This document shows, in pieces, positions 6,757-14,195 of a DNA stretch of 23,753 bases (its first letter is position 1; every line of letters starts with the position of its first letter). A program made the translations under genes and the position numbers. The stretch spans positions 1 to 23,753 of the IMG/VR virus record IMGVR_UViG_3300028553_001402. One strand, given 5' to 3'. The notes under the pieces are model-generated. The model was not told where the DNA came from. It worked only from the letters and a program-made list of their open reading frames with translations, and ran no database searches. Source of the DNA: a virus.

Positions 6757-7017
6757 ATGGAAACCAAAACTTTCAACGGCGAGCAAAAAATCAAGTTGAC
6801 TCAAATCATCAATGAGGGCATGCAGGTCACACACGAGATTGAAACCTTGCAGGGTGGTCTCAATGACACCATCAAGGCCATTGCCGAAGAATTGGAAATT
6901 AAATCAGCTGTGTTGAAAAAAGCCATCAAGCTGGCACACAAGGCTGAATTTGGCAAGGCCAAACAAGATCACGAACTGTTGGAAACCATTCTTGAGACTG
7001 TGGGCAAGACCCTATAA
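6757..7017 (+). CDS. dsbA: DsbA-like double-stranded DNA-binding protein
   Basis: This 86-residue, mostly helical protein aligns by eye with T4 DsbA (89 residues), a late-transcription-associated DNA-binding protein. The shared layout is an N-terminal IINEGMQV helix, a middle LNDTIKAIAEELEIKSAVLK segment and a C-terminal LLETILETVG helix, with the AEEL-I...KAIKLAHK pattern comparable to AKDELGV...LLALYHKD in T4. T4 DsbA is reported to bind late promoter regions, so a role in late gene expression is plausible. A GGAGAG ribosome site sits 4-9 bases before the ATG. Its stop codon lies inside a perfect late-promoter box. T4 gp33-like co-activators are an alternative but fit less well. Confidence 0.62.
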   Translation: METKTFNGEQKIKLTQIINEGMQVTHEIETLQGGLNDTIKAIAEELEIKSAVLKKAIKLAHKAEFGKAKQDHELLETILETVGKTL

Positions 7018-7020
7018 ATA
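7013..7020 (+). promoter_or_regulatory. Perfect T4-type late promoter box TATAAATA before gene 43
   Basis: TATAAATA overlaps the stop codon of the DsbA-like gene (TAA at 7015-7017). The predicted transcript would begin near 7026 and carry a leader of about 65 bases before the DNA polymerase gene. A late-type box before a replication gene is unusual, because T4 transcribes gene 43 early and in the middle phase. Confidence 0.6.
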
Positions 7021-7089
7021 CTGTTTACAACAGCGAGTCGTTCCCGTAAGGAACATGAATCACGGCTTACCGGCCATAAACGGAGAACA
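7021..7089 (+). promoter_or_regulatory. Structured leader of gene 43 with alternative hairpins and a possible 12-aa leader peptide
   Basis: A perfect stem GTTCC/GGAAC with a CGTAA loop spans 7040-7054. An alternative pairing, GTAAG (7046-7050) with CTTAC (7066-7070), would exclude it. An ATG at 7055, following AAGGA, opens a 12-codon frame (MNHGLPAINGEQ) whose TGA overlaps the gene 43 ATG. T4 and RB69 gp43 repress their own translation by binding a leader hairpin, so this region could be an equivalent control site. Confidence 0.45.
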
Positions 7090-9756
7090 ATGAGTTACGT
7101 AGACGCACTTTTTGATCGTGAACACGATCGCATTCACGTGGTTGAACGCCGCAATGGCGAACGAGTATACCGCGAATATCCAGCACAGTATGTGTTCTAT
7201 TATGACGATCCGCGAGGCAAGTTTCAGTCAATCTATGGAACACCAGTAAGCAGATTTTCAAGTCGCAACAACAAGGAGTTTCGCAAAGAACTTCGCATGC
7301 ATTCGGGCAAGAAGTTGTATGAGAGTGATATCAACCCAGTATTCCGTTGTTTTGAAGACAACTACAAGGGGCATGATGCACCCCGACTACACACAGCATT
7401 TTTTGACATTGAAGTAGCGTTTGACGCTGAACGAGGATTCTCGCCCACTGATGATCCATTCAATCCCATCACAGCAATTTCGGTATATCTAGACTGGCTG
7501 GGTCAATTGATAACACTGGCAATACCTCCTCGGGGACTGAGTTGGGAAACCGCACAAGAACTAGTAAGTGAGTTTGACAACACCATTTTGTTCGAGCGTG
7601 AAGAAGACATGATCAAATCCTTTTTGGACTTGATTGACGATGCCGATGTGTTGACAGGATGGAACTCAGAAGGCTATGATATTCCCTACACTGTGAATCG
7701 AACCATACGCATTCTCAGCAAGGATGACACACGTAGATTCTGCCTGTGGGGGCAATTGCCCAAGTCAAGAACATTTGAACGCTATGGTGCTGAACAGATC
7801 ACATTTGACTTGATCGGTCGTGTGCATATGGATTACATGCAACTGTATCGCAAATACACTTACGAAGAACGTCATTCATACAGTTTGGATGCCATTGGTG
7901 AATACGAGCTTGACGAACGCAAGACTCAGTTTGAAGGAACCTTGGACCAACTGTACAATCAACACTTCAAGAAGTTTATTGAATACAACCGACAAGATAC
8001 TTTGCTGGTACACAAACTGGACAAGAAACTCAAGTTCCTGGATCTTGCCAACACCTTGGCACATGAGAACACAGTGTTGCTCCAGACCACCATGGGTGCT
8101 GTGGCAGTGACTGAACAGGCCATCATCAACGAAGCTCATGAGCGTGGTGTTGTGGTGCCCAATCGTCGAGAACGACTCACTGATGATGACACGCAAGCCG
8201 CTGGTGCTTACGTGGCATATCCCAAAAAAGGCATACACGAATACATTGGCAGTATTGACATCAACAGTCTATATCCCAGTGCAATTCGAGCACTGAACAT
8301 GGGTCCTGAAACCATTGTGGCACAACTGCGACCAATCATGACAGATCGATTGATCAAAGAAAACATGGCCCGGGGGCAGAGCTTTGCAGCCGCATGGGAA
8401 GGGTTGTTTGGCAGTCTTGAATATACTGCTGTGATGGAACAGCAACGTGGCACTGAAATCACCATTGACTGGGCCAACGGCGAGGAAACTGTACACTCGG
8501 CAGCCGAAGTCTGGAACATCATATTTGACAGCAATCGGCCCTGGATCCTCAGTGCCAATGGCACAATCTTCACTTATGAACAACAGGGTATTATTCCCGG
8601 CTTGCTCAAACGCTGGTATGCCGAACGCAAAGACATGCAGGCCAAGGCCAAGGAAGTGGAAGGGGTTGATGCCAACCAGCACGAGTACTGGGACAAACGT
8701 CAGTTGGTCAAGAAGATTAACTTGAACAGCTTGTATGGTGCCATTTTGAATCCTGGTTGCAGATTCTTTGACAAACGCATTGGTCAATCAACCACACTCA
8801 CAGGCCGCGCCATTGCCAGGCACATGGATGCACATGTAAACGAGTGTATCACTGGCAAGTATGATCACACTGGTGAAACCATTATCTATGGTGACACTGA
8901 TTCTTGTTATTTTTCAGCTTGGTCTGTGCTGAAAAAGGAAGTGGAAGAAGGTCGTATGACTTGGTCAAAAGAAATCTGCATCCAGTTATATGACAGCATT
9001 GCTGAACAAGTGAATCAGAGTTTTCCGGGCTTTATGGAACAAGCGTTTCACTGTCCAAGAGACATGGGCAGTGTGATCAAGGGTGGTAGAGAAATTGTTG
9101 CATCCAAGGGTTTGTTTATTACTAAAAAGCGTTACGCTGTGATGATCATTGACAAGGAAGGCAAACGTCAGGACAAAGACGGCAAACCCGGCAAGGTCAA
9201 AGCCATGGGCCTGGATCTCAAAAGGTCAGACACGCCCAAGGTGATTCAAGATTTTCTCAGCGATGTGTTGCATGATGTGTTGTGCGGAGTAGCACGAGAT
9301 GATGTGATTGAAAAAATCCGTGCGTTCAAATACGCATTCAAGGAACGTCCGGCTTGGGAAAAAGGTAGTCCCAAGCGTGTGAACAACTTGACCATGTACA
9401 GCAAAAAAGAAAAACAAATGGGCAAAACCAACATGCCCGGACATGTGCGAGCTGCCATCAACTGGAACAACATGCGCAAGATGAACAGCGACAACTATAG
9501 CATGCAGATTGTTGATGGTATGAAAACCATTGTGTGCAAACTAAAATCAAATGCACTGGGATGGACCAGCATTGGTTATCCCACAGACGAAATGCACTTG
9601 CCCGAGTGGTTCAAGACACTGCCGTTTGACGATGCGGAAATGGAAGCCACTGTGGTAGATGGCAAAGTTGATAACTTGTTGGGTGTGTTGGACTGGGATC
9701 TTGCCGCGGCCACCAACACTGACAACACATTTAATTTACTGTTTACGTTTGAATGA
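7090..9756 (+). CDS. 43: DNA polymerase, family B, T4 gp43 type
   Basis: This 888-residue replicative polymerase is close to T4 gp43 (898). Proofreading motifs are visible: Exo I FFDIEV (D106, E108), Exo II LTGWNSEGYDIPY (about 194-206) and Exo III YNRQDTLLV. Polymerase motifs are: A, DINSLYPSAI (390-399); B, KKINLNSLYGA (about 540-550); and C, YGDTDS (600-605). A KKRYA motif follows near 680. The last residues, TFNLLFTFE (880-888), correspond to the C-terminal clamp-binding tail of T4/RB69 polymerases. The ATG follows GGAG by 4 bases. The enzyme is complete and unsplit, with no intein or intron seen. The frame is open back to the DsbA-like stop, so readthrough could add about 25 residues, but the ribosome site favours 7090. 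Confidence 0.97.
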   Translation: MSYVDALFDREHDRIHVVERRNGERVYREYPAQYVFYYDDPRGKFQSIYGTPVSRFSSRNNKEFRKELRMHSGKKLYESDINPVFRCFEDNYKGHDAPRLHTAFFDIEVAFDAERGFSPTDDPFNPITAISVYLDWLGQLITLAIPPRGLSWETAQELVSEFDNTILFEREEDMIKSFLDLIDDADVLTGWNSEGYDIPYTVNRTIRILSKDDTRRFCLWGQLPKSRTFERYGAEQITFDLIGRVHMDYMQLYRKYTYEERHSYSLDAIGEYELDERKTQFEGTLDQLYNQHFKKFIEYNRQDTLLVHKLDKKLKFLDLANTLAHENTVLLQTTMGAVAVTEQAIINEAHERGVVVPNRRERLTDDDTQAAGAYVAYPKKGIHEYIGSIDINSLYPSAIRALNMGPETIVAQLRPIMTDRLIKENMARGQSFAAAWEGLFGSLEYTAVMEQQRGTEITIDWANGEETVHSAAEVWNIIFDSNRPWILSANGTIFTYEQQGIIPGLLKRWYAERKDMQAKAKEVEGVDANQHEYWDKRQLVKKINLNSLYGAILNPGCRFFDKRIGQSTTLTGRAIARHMDAHVNECITGKYDHTGETIIYGDTDSCYFSAWSVLKKEVEEGRMTWSKEICIQLYDSIAEQVNQSFPGFMEQAFHCPRDMGSVIKGGREIVASKGLFITKKRYAVMIIDKEGKRQDKDGKPGKVKAMGLDLKRSDTPKVIQDFLSDVLHDVLCGVARDDVIEKIRAFKYAFKERPAWEKGSPKRVNNLTMYSKKEKQMGKTNMPGHVRAAINWNNMRKMNSDNYSMQIVDGMKTIVCKLKSNALGWTSIGYPTDEMHLPEWFKTLPFDDAEMEATVVDGKVDNLLGVLDWDLAAATNTDNTFNLLFTFE

Positions 9757-10697
9757 AGCTGAAAGACATTGTACATTTTAGAAATCTACTGGCCAAATTT
9801 GAACCCAATCCCCGGTGTCATGTTGCAATTGACCATTTGAGGTCACTGATACATCAAGTGGATGGCCAAGACATTCGACTACCCAACCGAGTAGAGGATC
9901 TCATGGCGCATTTGTCCACGGTTGAGTCTGGTGTCAACAACTTCATGGAAGTGGTACGAGACATGGATCGTCAGCTTATGACTTTGGTACAGGGACTTGA
10001 GCCAGCCATGTTGGAAAACAGTCGTGAAGTGCATTGCATGCAGCCGCTGACAGACAAATCAGATCGAATACTGCAACGACAACTAACAATGGACGAAGCT
10101 GACCGTGATCGATTGGTTGGTAAAATCAACAACATTGCAGATTGGCGTATGCCAGCCATGATACTGCGTCCAGGACTGGAATCATTTGTGGATATCATGG
10201 TTGGCTGGGATCCACTGTATGTTGTGGACGAACGAAGTGAGCTGTTGGATCCGTGTGTGGCCAAGTTCAATCCAGAATACCAGCGTCGACTGCGCAAGTA
10301 CACTGTGAATGATCATGGTGCTGCACCATATCTCAAAGATTTGCCCGACAATCAATTTGGGTTGATCCTGGCCTACAACTACTTCAACTACAAACCACTT
10401 GAGGTGGTAAAGCAATACCTTTCAGAGATTGCAGTCAAACTCAGACCCGGTGGCGAAGCCATTGTCACATACAACGACTGTGATTGGGCACATGGTGTGG
10501 CCTTGGCCGAGCAGGCATTCATGAGCTATGTTCCGGGACGTTATTTGATCGAACATGCTCGGGGTATTGGGCTGATTGTGTCAACTCAACATCGTGGCAC
10601 AGGTGACGTGTGTTGGTTGGTATTAAAGAAGCCCGGCGAAATGCACAGCATTCGAGGGGGCCAAAGTTTGGCCAAAATCCTTGCACGACCTAAATAA
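9753..10697 (+). CDS. Methyltransferase-fold protein downstream of gene 43
   Basis: This 314-residue protein starts at an ATGA overlap with gene 43. The N-terminal 110 residues are helical (VESGVNNFMEVVRDMDRQLM) and unassigned. The C-terminal half looks like a class I SAM-methyltransferase fold: an acidic strand end (PLYVVDERSELL), then PDNQFGLILAYNYFNYKPLE as a motif IV-like strand and KLRPGGEAIVTYND as the usual post-motif turn. The glycine-rich motif I is poorly conserved (FVDIMVGWDP), so activity is uncertain. It sits where T4 has regA, 62 and 44 between 43 and 45. It may modify DNA or the polymerase complex, or be a catalytically dead fold. Confidence 0.6.
   Translation: MKLKDIVHFRNLLAKFEPNPRCHVAIDHLRSLIHQVDGQDIRLPNRVEDLMAHLSTVESGVNNFMEVVRDMDRQLMTLVQGLEPAMLENSREVHCMQPLTDKSDRILQRQLTMDEADRDRLVGKINNIADWRMPAMILRPGLESFVDIMVGWDPLYVVDERSELLDPCVAKFNPEYQRRLRKYTVNDHGAAPYLKDLPDNQFGLILAYNYFNYKPLEVVKQYLSEIAVKLRPGGEAIVTYNDCDWAHGVALAEQAFMSYVPGRYLIEHARGIGLIVSTQHRGTGDVCWLVLKKPGEMHSIRGGQSLAKILARPK
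10689..10696 (+). promoter_or_regulatory. Late-promoter-like CCTAAATA before the sliding clamp gene
   Basis: CCTAAATA overlaps the stop codon (TAA 10695-10697) of the methyltransferase-like gene. It leaves a leader of about 25 bases that includes a strong AAGGAG ribosome site near 10716-10721 before the clamp ATG at 10728. Confidence 0.4.
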
Positions 10698-10727
10698 AAA
10701 GCATATACTATTATACAAGGAGATTTT

Positions 10728-11450
10728 ATGCGCGATTGTTTATTAGACCTAGTGGGTCACACTCTTGATCTTGGTTGCATTGACCTAATCAAAATTGTTG
10801 GTGATGCCAACACCACCACAGTGGTGGGCTTGGCCACGGATCTCAGCGTGGTGCTGGATGCCAAGTACCACAATCCAGTGGCAGAATTTGTGGGCACGTT
10901 TGGCATGCCCAACTTGGCCAAACTCAAGATTTTGTTGAACTTGTCTGAATACAAAGAAGATGCCAAGCTCAGTATCAAGCACCGAGCCACTGGTGAGCCC
11001 GAGGGTATTGATTTTGAAAATTCAGCCGGTGATTTCCGCAACAGTTATCGATTCATGGCCAGTGAGATTGTCACTGAAAAACTCAAGACTCCCAAGTTCA
11101 ATGGAGTGACATGGCACATTGAATTTGAACCATCAGTTGCTGCCATACAACGTCTGCGCATGCAGGCCCAGGCCAACTCTGAACAAGCCAACTTTCAGGT
11201 CAAAACTGACAGTGGTAACTTGAAGTTCTTGTTTGGCGATCACTCGACCCATGCAGGTAACTTTGTGTTTCACAGTGGTGTAAAAGGCACACTCAAACGT
11301 CCACTGGCTTGGCCGGCTGTGCAGGTCATGGGTATCCTGGCCCTGAGTGGCAACAAGATCATGCGCATCAGTGATGACGGTGCCATGCAAATCACAGTGG
11401 ATTCAGGCATTGCTGTTTACACATACACATTGCCGGCACACAGCAAGTAA
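10728..11450 (+). CDS. 45: Sliding clamp, DNA polymerase processivity subunit (gp45-like)
   Basis: This 240-residue protein fits gp45-like clamps (T4 gp45 is 228). It has the alternating strand pattern of a clamp, with DLIKIVGDANTTTVVGLATD near the N-terminus, an HNPVAEFVGTFGM segment, and NSYRFM in the middle. The C-terminus (NKIMRISDDGAMQITVDSGI, then YTYTLPA) resembles the end of clamp proteins in aquatic T4-like phages. Trimers of gp45 encircle DNA, tether gp43 and also activate late transcription in T4. It has its own ribosome site and a late-like box, and the next gene begins 6 bases after its stop. Clamp loader genes 44 and 62 are not in the window. Confidence 0.75.
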   Translation: MRDCLLDLVGHTLDLGCIDLIKIVGDANTTTVVGLATDLSVVLDAKYHNPVAEFVGTFGMPNLAKLKILLNLSEYKEDAKLSIKHRATGEPEGIDFENSAGDFRNSYRFMASEIVTEKLKTPKFNGVTWHIEFEPSVAAIQRLRMQAQANSEQANFQVKTDSGNLKFLFGDHSTHAGNFVFHSGVKGTLKRPLAWPAVQVMGILALSGNKIMRISDDGAMQITVDSGIAVYTYTLPAHSK

Positions 11451-11456
11451 TCACAC

Positions 11457-13001
11457 ATGACAACAGAGCAACATGATTTAACTGCACGGCAACATGACTA
11501 TGCTGTTTTTTTGCCGGCCATCAGCAGTTTTTACAGCACCTATATTGGGCGTCAACGATTTGAACCCTATGTAGAAGCTGCTCGCATGCCCAAGGGCATG
11601 CCTGACATGGAGAGCATGAATTTTCTCAATGCACAGCAAGGCCTGTTTCCCTATCGCTGGGCACTGTACTCAGCTGGGCATGCTGATCTAGATCTCACCA
11701 AGCACAATCCCAAAGAGGACATGTTGCGCAGTCGCGACCCCAATACCATTTTGTTGTGCGACTCGGGTGGTTTCCAAATTGCCAAGGGTGTGTGGGAAGG
11801 TGACTGGAAAGCCAATTCAGGTTGTCCCCGGGCTCAGAAAAAACGAGAAGCAGTGCTGAAATGGCAAGACGGCTTGGCCACATATGGCTTGACCTTGGAT
11901 ATTCCCACATGGACCAGCAAGTGGCCGGGATCAAGTGAAAAAACTGGCATCCGTAACTATCAAGATGCCGTGGACGCCACAATCTACAACAACAATTATT
12001 TTATTGCTCATCGTCGAGGCATAGACAACGGTGGTGCTCGATTGCTCAATGTGTTGCAAGGTGCTAATCATGTGGAAGCTGACTCATGGTACGACACCAT
12101 GAAAAAGTATTCTGATCCTGCACAGTACCCTGGACGCCACTTCAATGGTTGGGGCATGGGTGGACAGAACATGTGTGATGTACATCTTGTGTTGCGCAGA
12201 ATAGTCACCCTCATGCGTGACCGGTTGCTGGAACCTGACGTACATGACTGGATGCACTTCTTGGGCACCAGCAAACTGGAGTGGGCGTGTTTGCTCACAG
12301 ACATTCAACGTGCTGTGCGCAAGTATCACAATCCACAATTCACAATCTCGTTTGACTGTGCAAGTCCTTTCCTGGCCACAGCAAATGGTCAACTGTATTA
12401 TCAAAGCAGCTATCCCAATCGTGACAAATGGACCTATCGCATGGCGCCCACTGCCGACGACAAAAAGTACAAGACAGACCAACGCAGTTTCCGAGATGCA
12501 GTGATTCAAGATGGCATTCACGCCGAGTTTGATGACTCTCCAATTTCGGCCAGACTCAAGGTTTCTGATGTGTGTGTTTACGGACCCGGAGATCTCAACA
12601 AGATTGGCAAAGAAGGCAAAACATCATGGGACAGTTTCTCATATGCATTGCTCATGGGTCACAATGTGTGGCAGCACATCAATGCTGTGCAAACTGCCAA
12701 CGAGCAATATGATCTGGGCAGCAAGCCTGGCATGTTGGCCGGGCGTACCACTCCTGATCATGACTTCCGTGCCATAGTGGATGACATCTTTGGCCAACCT
12801 GACTATGCCAGCAGAATGGACCGTATCACACACTATGAAAAAGTCCTGGACTTGATCATTGGCACACGCGGATTTACCGGCAAGAAACTGGTGTCGGCTA
12901 GACCCATGTTTGAAGCATTGTTTACATTTGATGAAGCTGTGTCCATGGATCCCGATGAATTAGATACCGATAAACTAGATGCACTAGAGGATAGCATATG
13001 A
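11457..13001 (+). CDS. dpdA: DpdA-like guanine transglycosylase (7-deazaguanine insertion into DNA)
   Basis: This 514-residue protein resembles the tRNA-guanine transglycosylase barrel, and phage members of that superfamily (DpdA) swap guanine in DNA for a 7-deazaguanine. Visible motifs: LLCDSGGFQIAKG with D102 as the base-binding/general acid residue, GLTLDIP (D148), NVLQGA (198-203), GWGMGGQ (231-237), HFLGTSK (268-274, by family comparison) and SFDCASP with D300 as the likely nucleophile. The CxCxxC zinc site of bacterial tRNA enzymes is not seen, supporting a DNA-acting type. Residues 484-491 (MFEALFTF) match the C-terminal tail of this phage's gp43 and may bind the sliding clamp. It follows the clamp gene by 6 bases and overlaps the next gene as ATGA. 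Which deazaguanine it inserts cannot be read from the sequence. Confidence 0.8.
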   Translation: MTTEQHDLTARQHDYAVFLPAISSFYSTYIGRQRFEPYVEAARMPKGMPDMESMNFLNAQQGLFPYRWALYSAGHADLDLTKHNPKEDMLRSRDPNTILLCDSGGFQIAKGVWEGDWKANSGCPRAQKKREAVLKWQDGLATYGLTLDIPTWTSKWPGSSEKTGIRNYQDAVDATIYNNNYFIAHRRGIDNGGARLLNVLQGANHVEADSWYDTMKKYSDPAQYPGRHFNGWGMGGQNMCDVHLVLRRIVTLMRDRLLEPDVHDWMHFLGTSKLEWACLLTDIQRAVRKYHNPQFTISFDCASPFLATANGQLYYQSSYPNRDKWTYRMAPTADDKKYKTDQRSFRDAVIQDGIHAEFDDSPISARLKVSDVCVYGPGDLNKIGKEGKTSWDSFSYALLMGHNVWQHINAVQTANEQYDLGSKPGMLAGRTTPDHDFRAIVDDIFGQPDYASRMDRITHYEKVLDLIIGTRGFTGKKLVSARPMFEALFTFDEAVSMDPDELDTDKLDALEDSI

Positions 13002-13525
13002 ATAGAGAAGGTCATGACAATGTCAATTTTTTTACCGGAACTGAAGTAGAGAAAACTCCAGCACATGGAAAACAAACCTTGTTTGTGGTGGGCATTCAAT
13101 CAGTTGCGGAAATACAAGATTGGTTAGATAACTTTAACTCGTATGAAGATAAATCCAAGCATATTGGACATATATTCTTCGGTGCCAATCACAGCTTTCA
13201 TCCCAGTGATCGTCTAGAATGGCAGCGATGGGAAAGCATGATTGAGCAGTTCTTGTCCAAGGGCTACTTGTGCAGCCTGGACATTCCCGTCACCCACCTG
13301 GATGAGTTTCACGATGGCGCACTTTGCGAGTACCGCAACTTTATTCCACAGATTCGAGTAAGTGTACCATATACAAAGTTGTGGAATTATAATACAATGT
13401 TAAAAATAGACGACAAGGACTTCGATGCCACCAATCCTGGTGTATGGTGTCACAGTCTACACAGTCTAATGAGTCGTGATGCATTTACATCATGGGATGA
13501 TTACAGCAAGGATGAACCATTATGA
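12998..13525 (+). CDS. Unknown protein (175 aa) translationally coupled to dpdA
   Basis: The start overlaps the dpdA stop as ATGA. The protein opens with FFTGTEVEKTPAHGKQTLFV, continues with HIGHIFFGANHSFHP, and has three Cys-containing segments: GYLCSLDIP, GALCEYRNFIPQIR and NPGVWCHSLHSLM. It is soluble, with no membrane or signal segment. From memory, similar proteins accompany dpdA in other aquatic phages, which would make it part of the base-modification machinery. I cannot assign a fold or reaction. Conserved-looking His, Asp and Cys residues would suit an enzyme or a metal-binding adaptor. Its own stop overlaps the start of the T-fold gene. Confidence 0.75.
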   Translation: MNREGHDNVNFFTGTEVEKTPAHGKQTLFVVGIQSVAEIQDWLDNFNSYEDKSKHIGHIFFGANHSFHPSDRLEWQRWESMIEQFLSKGYLCSLDIPVTHLDEFHDGALCEYRNFIPQIRVSVPYTKLWNYNTMLKIDDKDFDATNPGVWCHSLHSLMSRDAFTSWDDYSKDEPL

Positions 13526-13965
13526 ATCAACAAGAACGAGACGCAGTTGAACGAATCAAACAACATGCAGAACGAAAAATCTGGATTACCTTCCGTAAAG
13601 AAGGCATTCACAAGTATCTTGCTGCTGCAACTGATCCTGCGTTGGCCACAGGTGATGAGTATGATGTTAGTTTTCTTGGCGTGCCCCATAGACACATCTT
13701 TCATTTCCGTGTGTGGATTGATGTATTTCACAATGATCGCGATGTTGAATTTATTCAGTTCAAACGCTGGTTGGAGAATCTCTATGCCGGTGGAACTCTA
13801 GAACTCAATTTTAAAAGTTGTGAAATGATCGCAGATGATCTCTATGATCAGATTGCACAAAGATATCCAGGCCGTGCAGTCTGGATTGAGGTGGCCGAAG
13901 ATGGTGAGAACGGCTGCTTTATTAAATATGATCTCACTCGTCCCAATCTTTCAGTGGTAATTTAA
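13522..13965 (+). CDS. QueD-like T-fold protein in the dpdA cassette
   Basis: This 147-residue protein has the outline of a T-fold (QueD/6-pyruvoyltetrahydropterin synthase superfamily) domain. KIWITFRKEGIH (H30) corresponds to the first zinc His region, VPHRHIFHFRVWIDV (H56, H58) to the H-x-H strand, and VEFIQFKRWLENLY to the VVDF-LK helix. SCEMIADDLYDQI (C100, E101) matches the PTAENIA helix, and VWIEVAEDGENG the final strand with acidic residues. The catalytic Cys position of QueD is not evident. It is the third QueD-like frame in the window and is coupled to dpdA through the 175-residue gene. It may act on a 7-deazaguanine or bind one for delivery. The assignment rests on pattern matching by eye. 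Confidence 0.6.
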   Translation: MNQQERDAVERIKQHAERKIWITFRKEGIHKYLAAATDPALATGDEYDVSFLGVPHRHIFHFRVWIDVFHNDRDVEFIQFKRWLENLYAGGTLELNFKSCEMIADDLYDQIAQRYPGRAVWIEVAEDGENGCFIKYDLTRPNLSVVI

Positions 13966-13967
13966 TC

Positions 13968-14195
13968 GTGGCAAAATTTAGTATCAAACCCAATCCTCGT
14001 GTGCGTGACTTGTTCGACGACTTGGACAAACTGCGGGAGTTCTGTGTAGATCATGGCTATCGCTACAACGAAGCAGATCTCTACAATTTCAAGAGCTATG
14101 CCTGGCAACAGTACAACAAGTTCTCTCAAGGCAAGAACGCCAAGAACATGTGGACAGAAGATCTACGCCGATTTGCAGGATATCGCTCTGCATGA
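13968..14195 (+). CDS. Small conserved-looking phage protein (75 aa)
   Basis: The start is a GTG at 13968, two bases after the previous stop. The 75-residue protein is charged and helical: VRDLFDDLDKLREFCVDHGY, then FNEADLYN-like and SYAWQQYNKFSQGKNAKNMW, ending in EDLRRFAGYRSA. From memory, short proteins with this layout (NARV...LFDDLE...FC...YG...ADLYN) are widespread in T4-like aquatic phages but have no known function. Its stop overlaps the next start as ATGA, and it closes the dpdA cassette before the sugar-related genes. Confidence 0.7.
   Translation: MAKFSIKPNPRVRDLFDDLDKLREFCVDHGYRYNEADLYNFKSYAWQQYNKFSQGKNAKNMWTEDLRRFAGYRSA

Noticed and set aside
7021-7089. tRNA or other structured RNA gene in the gap before gene 43
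   Set aside because: No acceptor stem or T-loop can be formed. The hairpins are short and fit a leader better.
8269-8787. Minus-strand open frame of 172 codons inside gene 43
   Set aside because: It is antisense to the polymerase core motifs (SLYPS, KKINLNSLYG) and has no promoter, ribosome site or domain.
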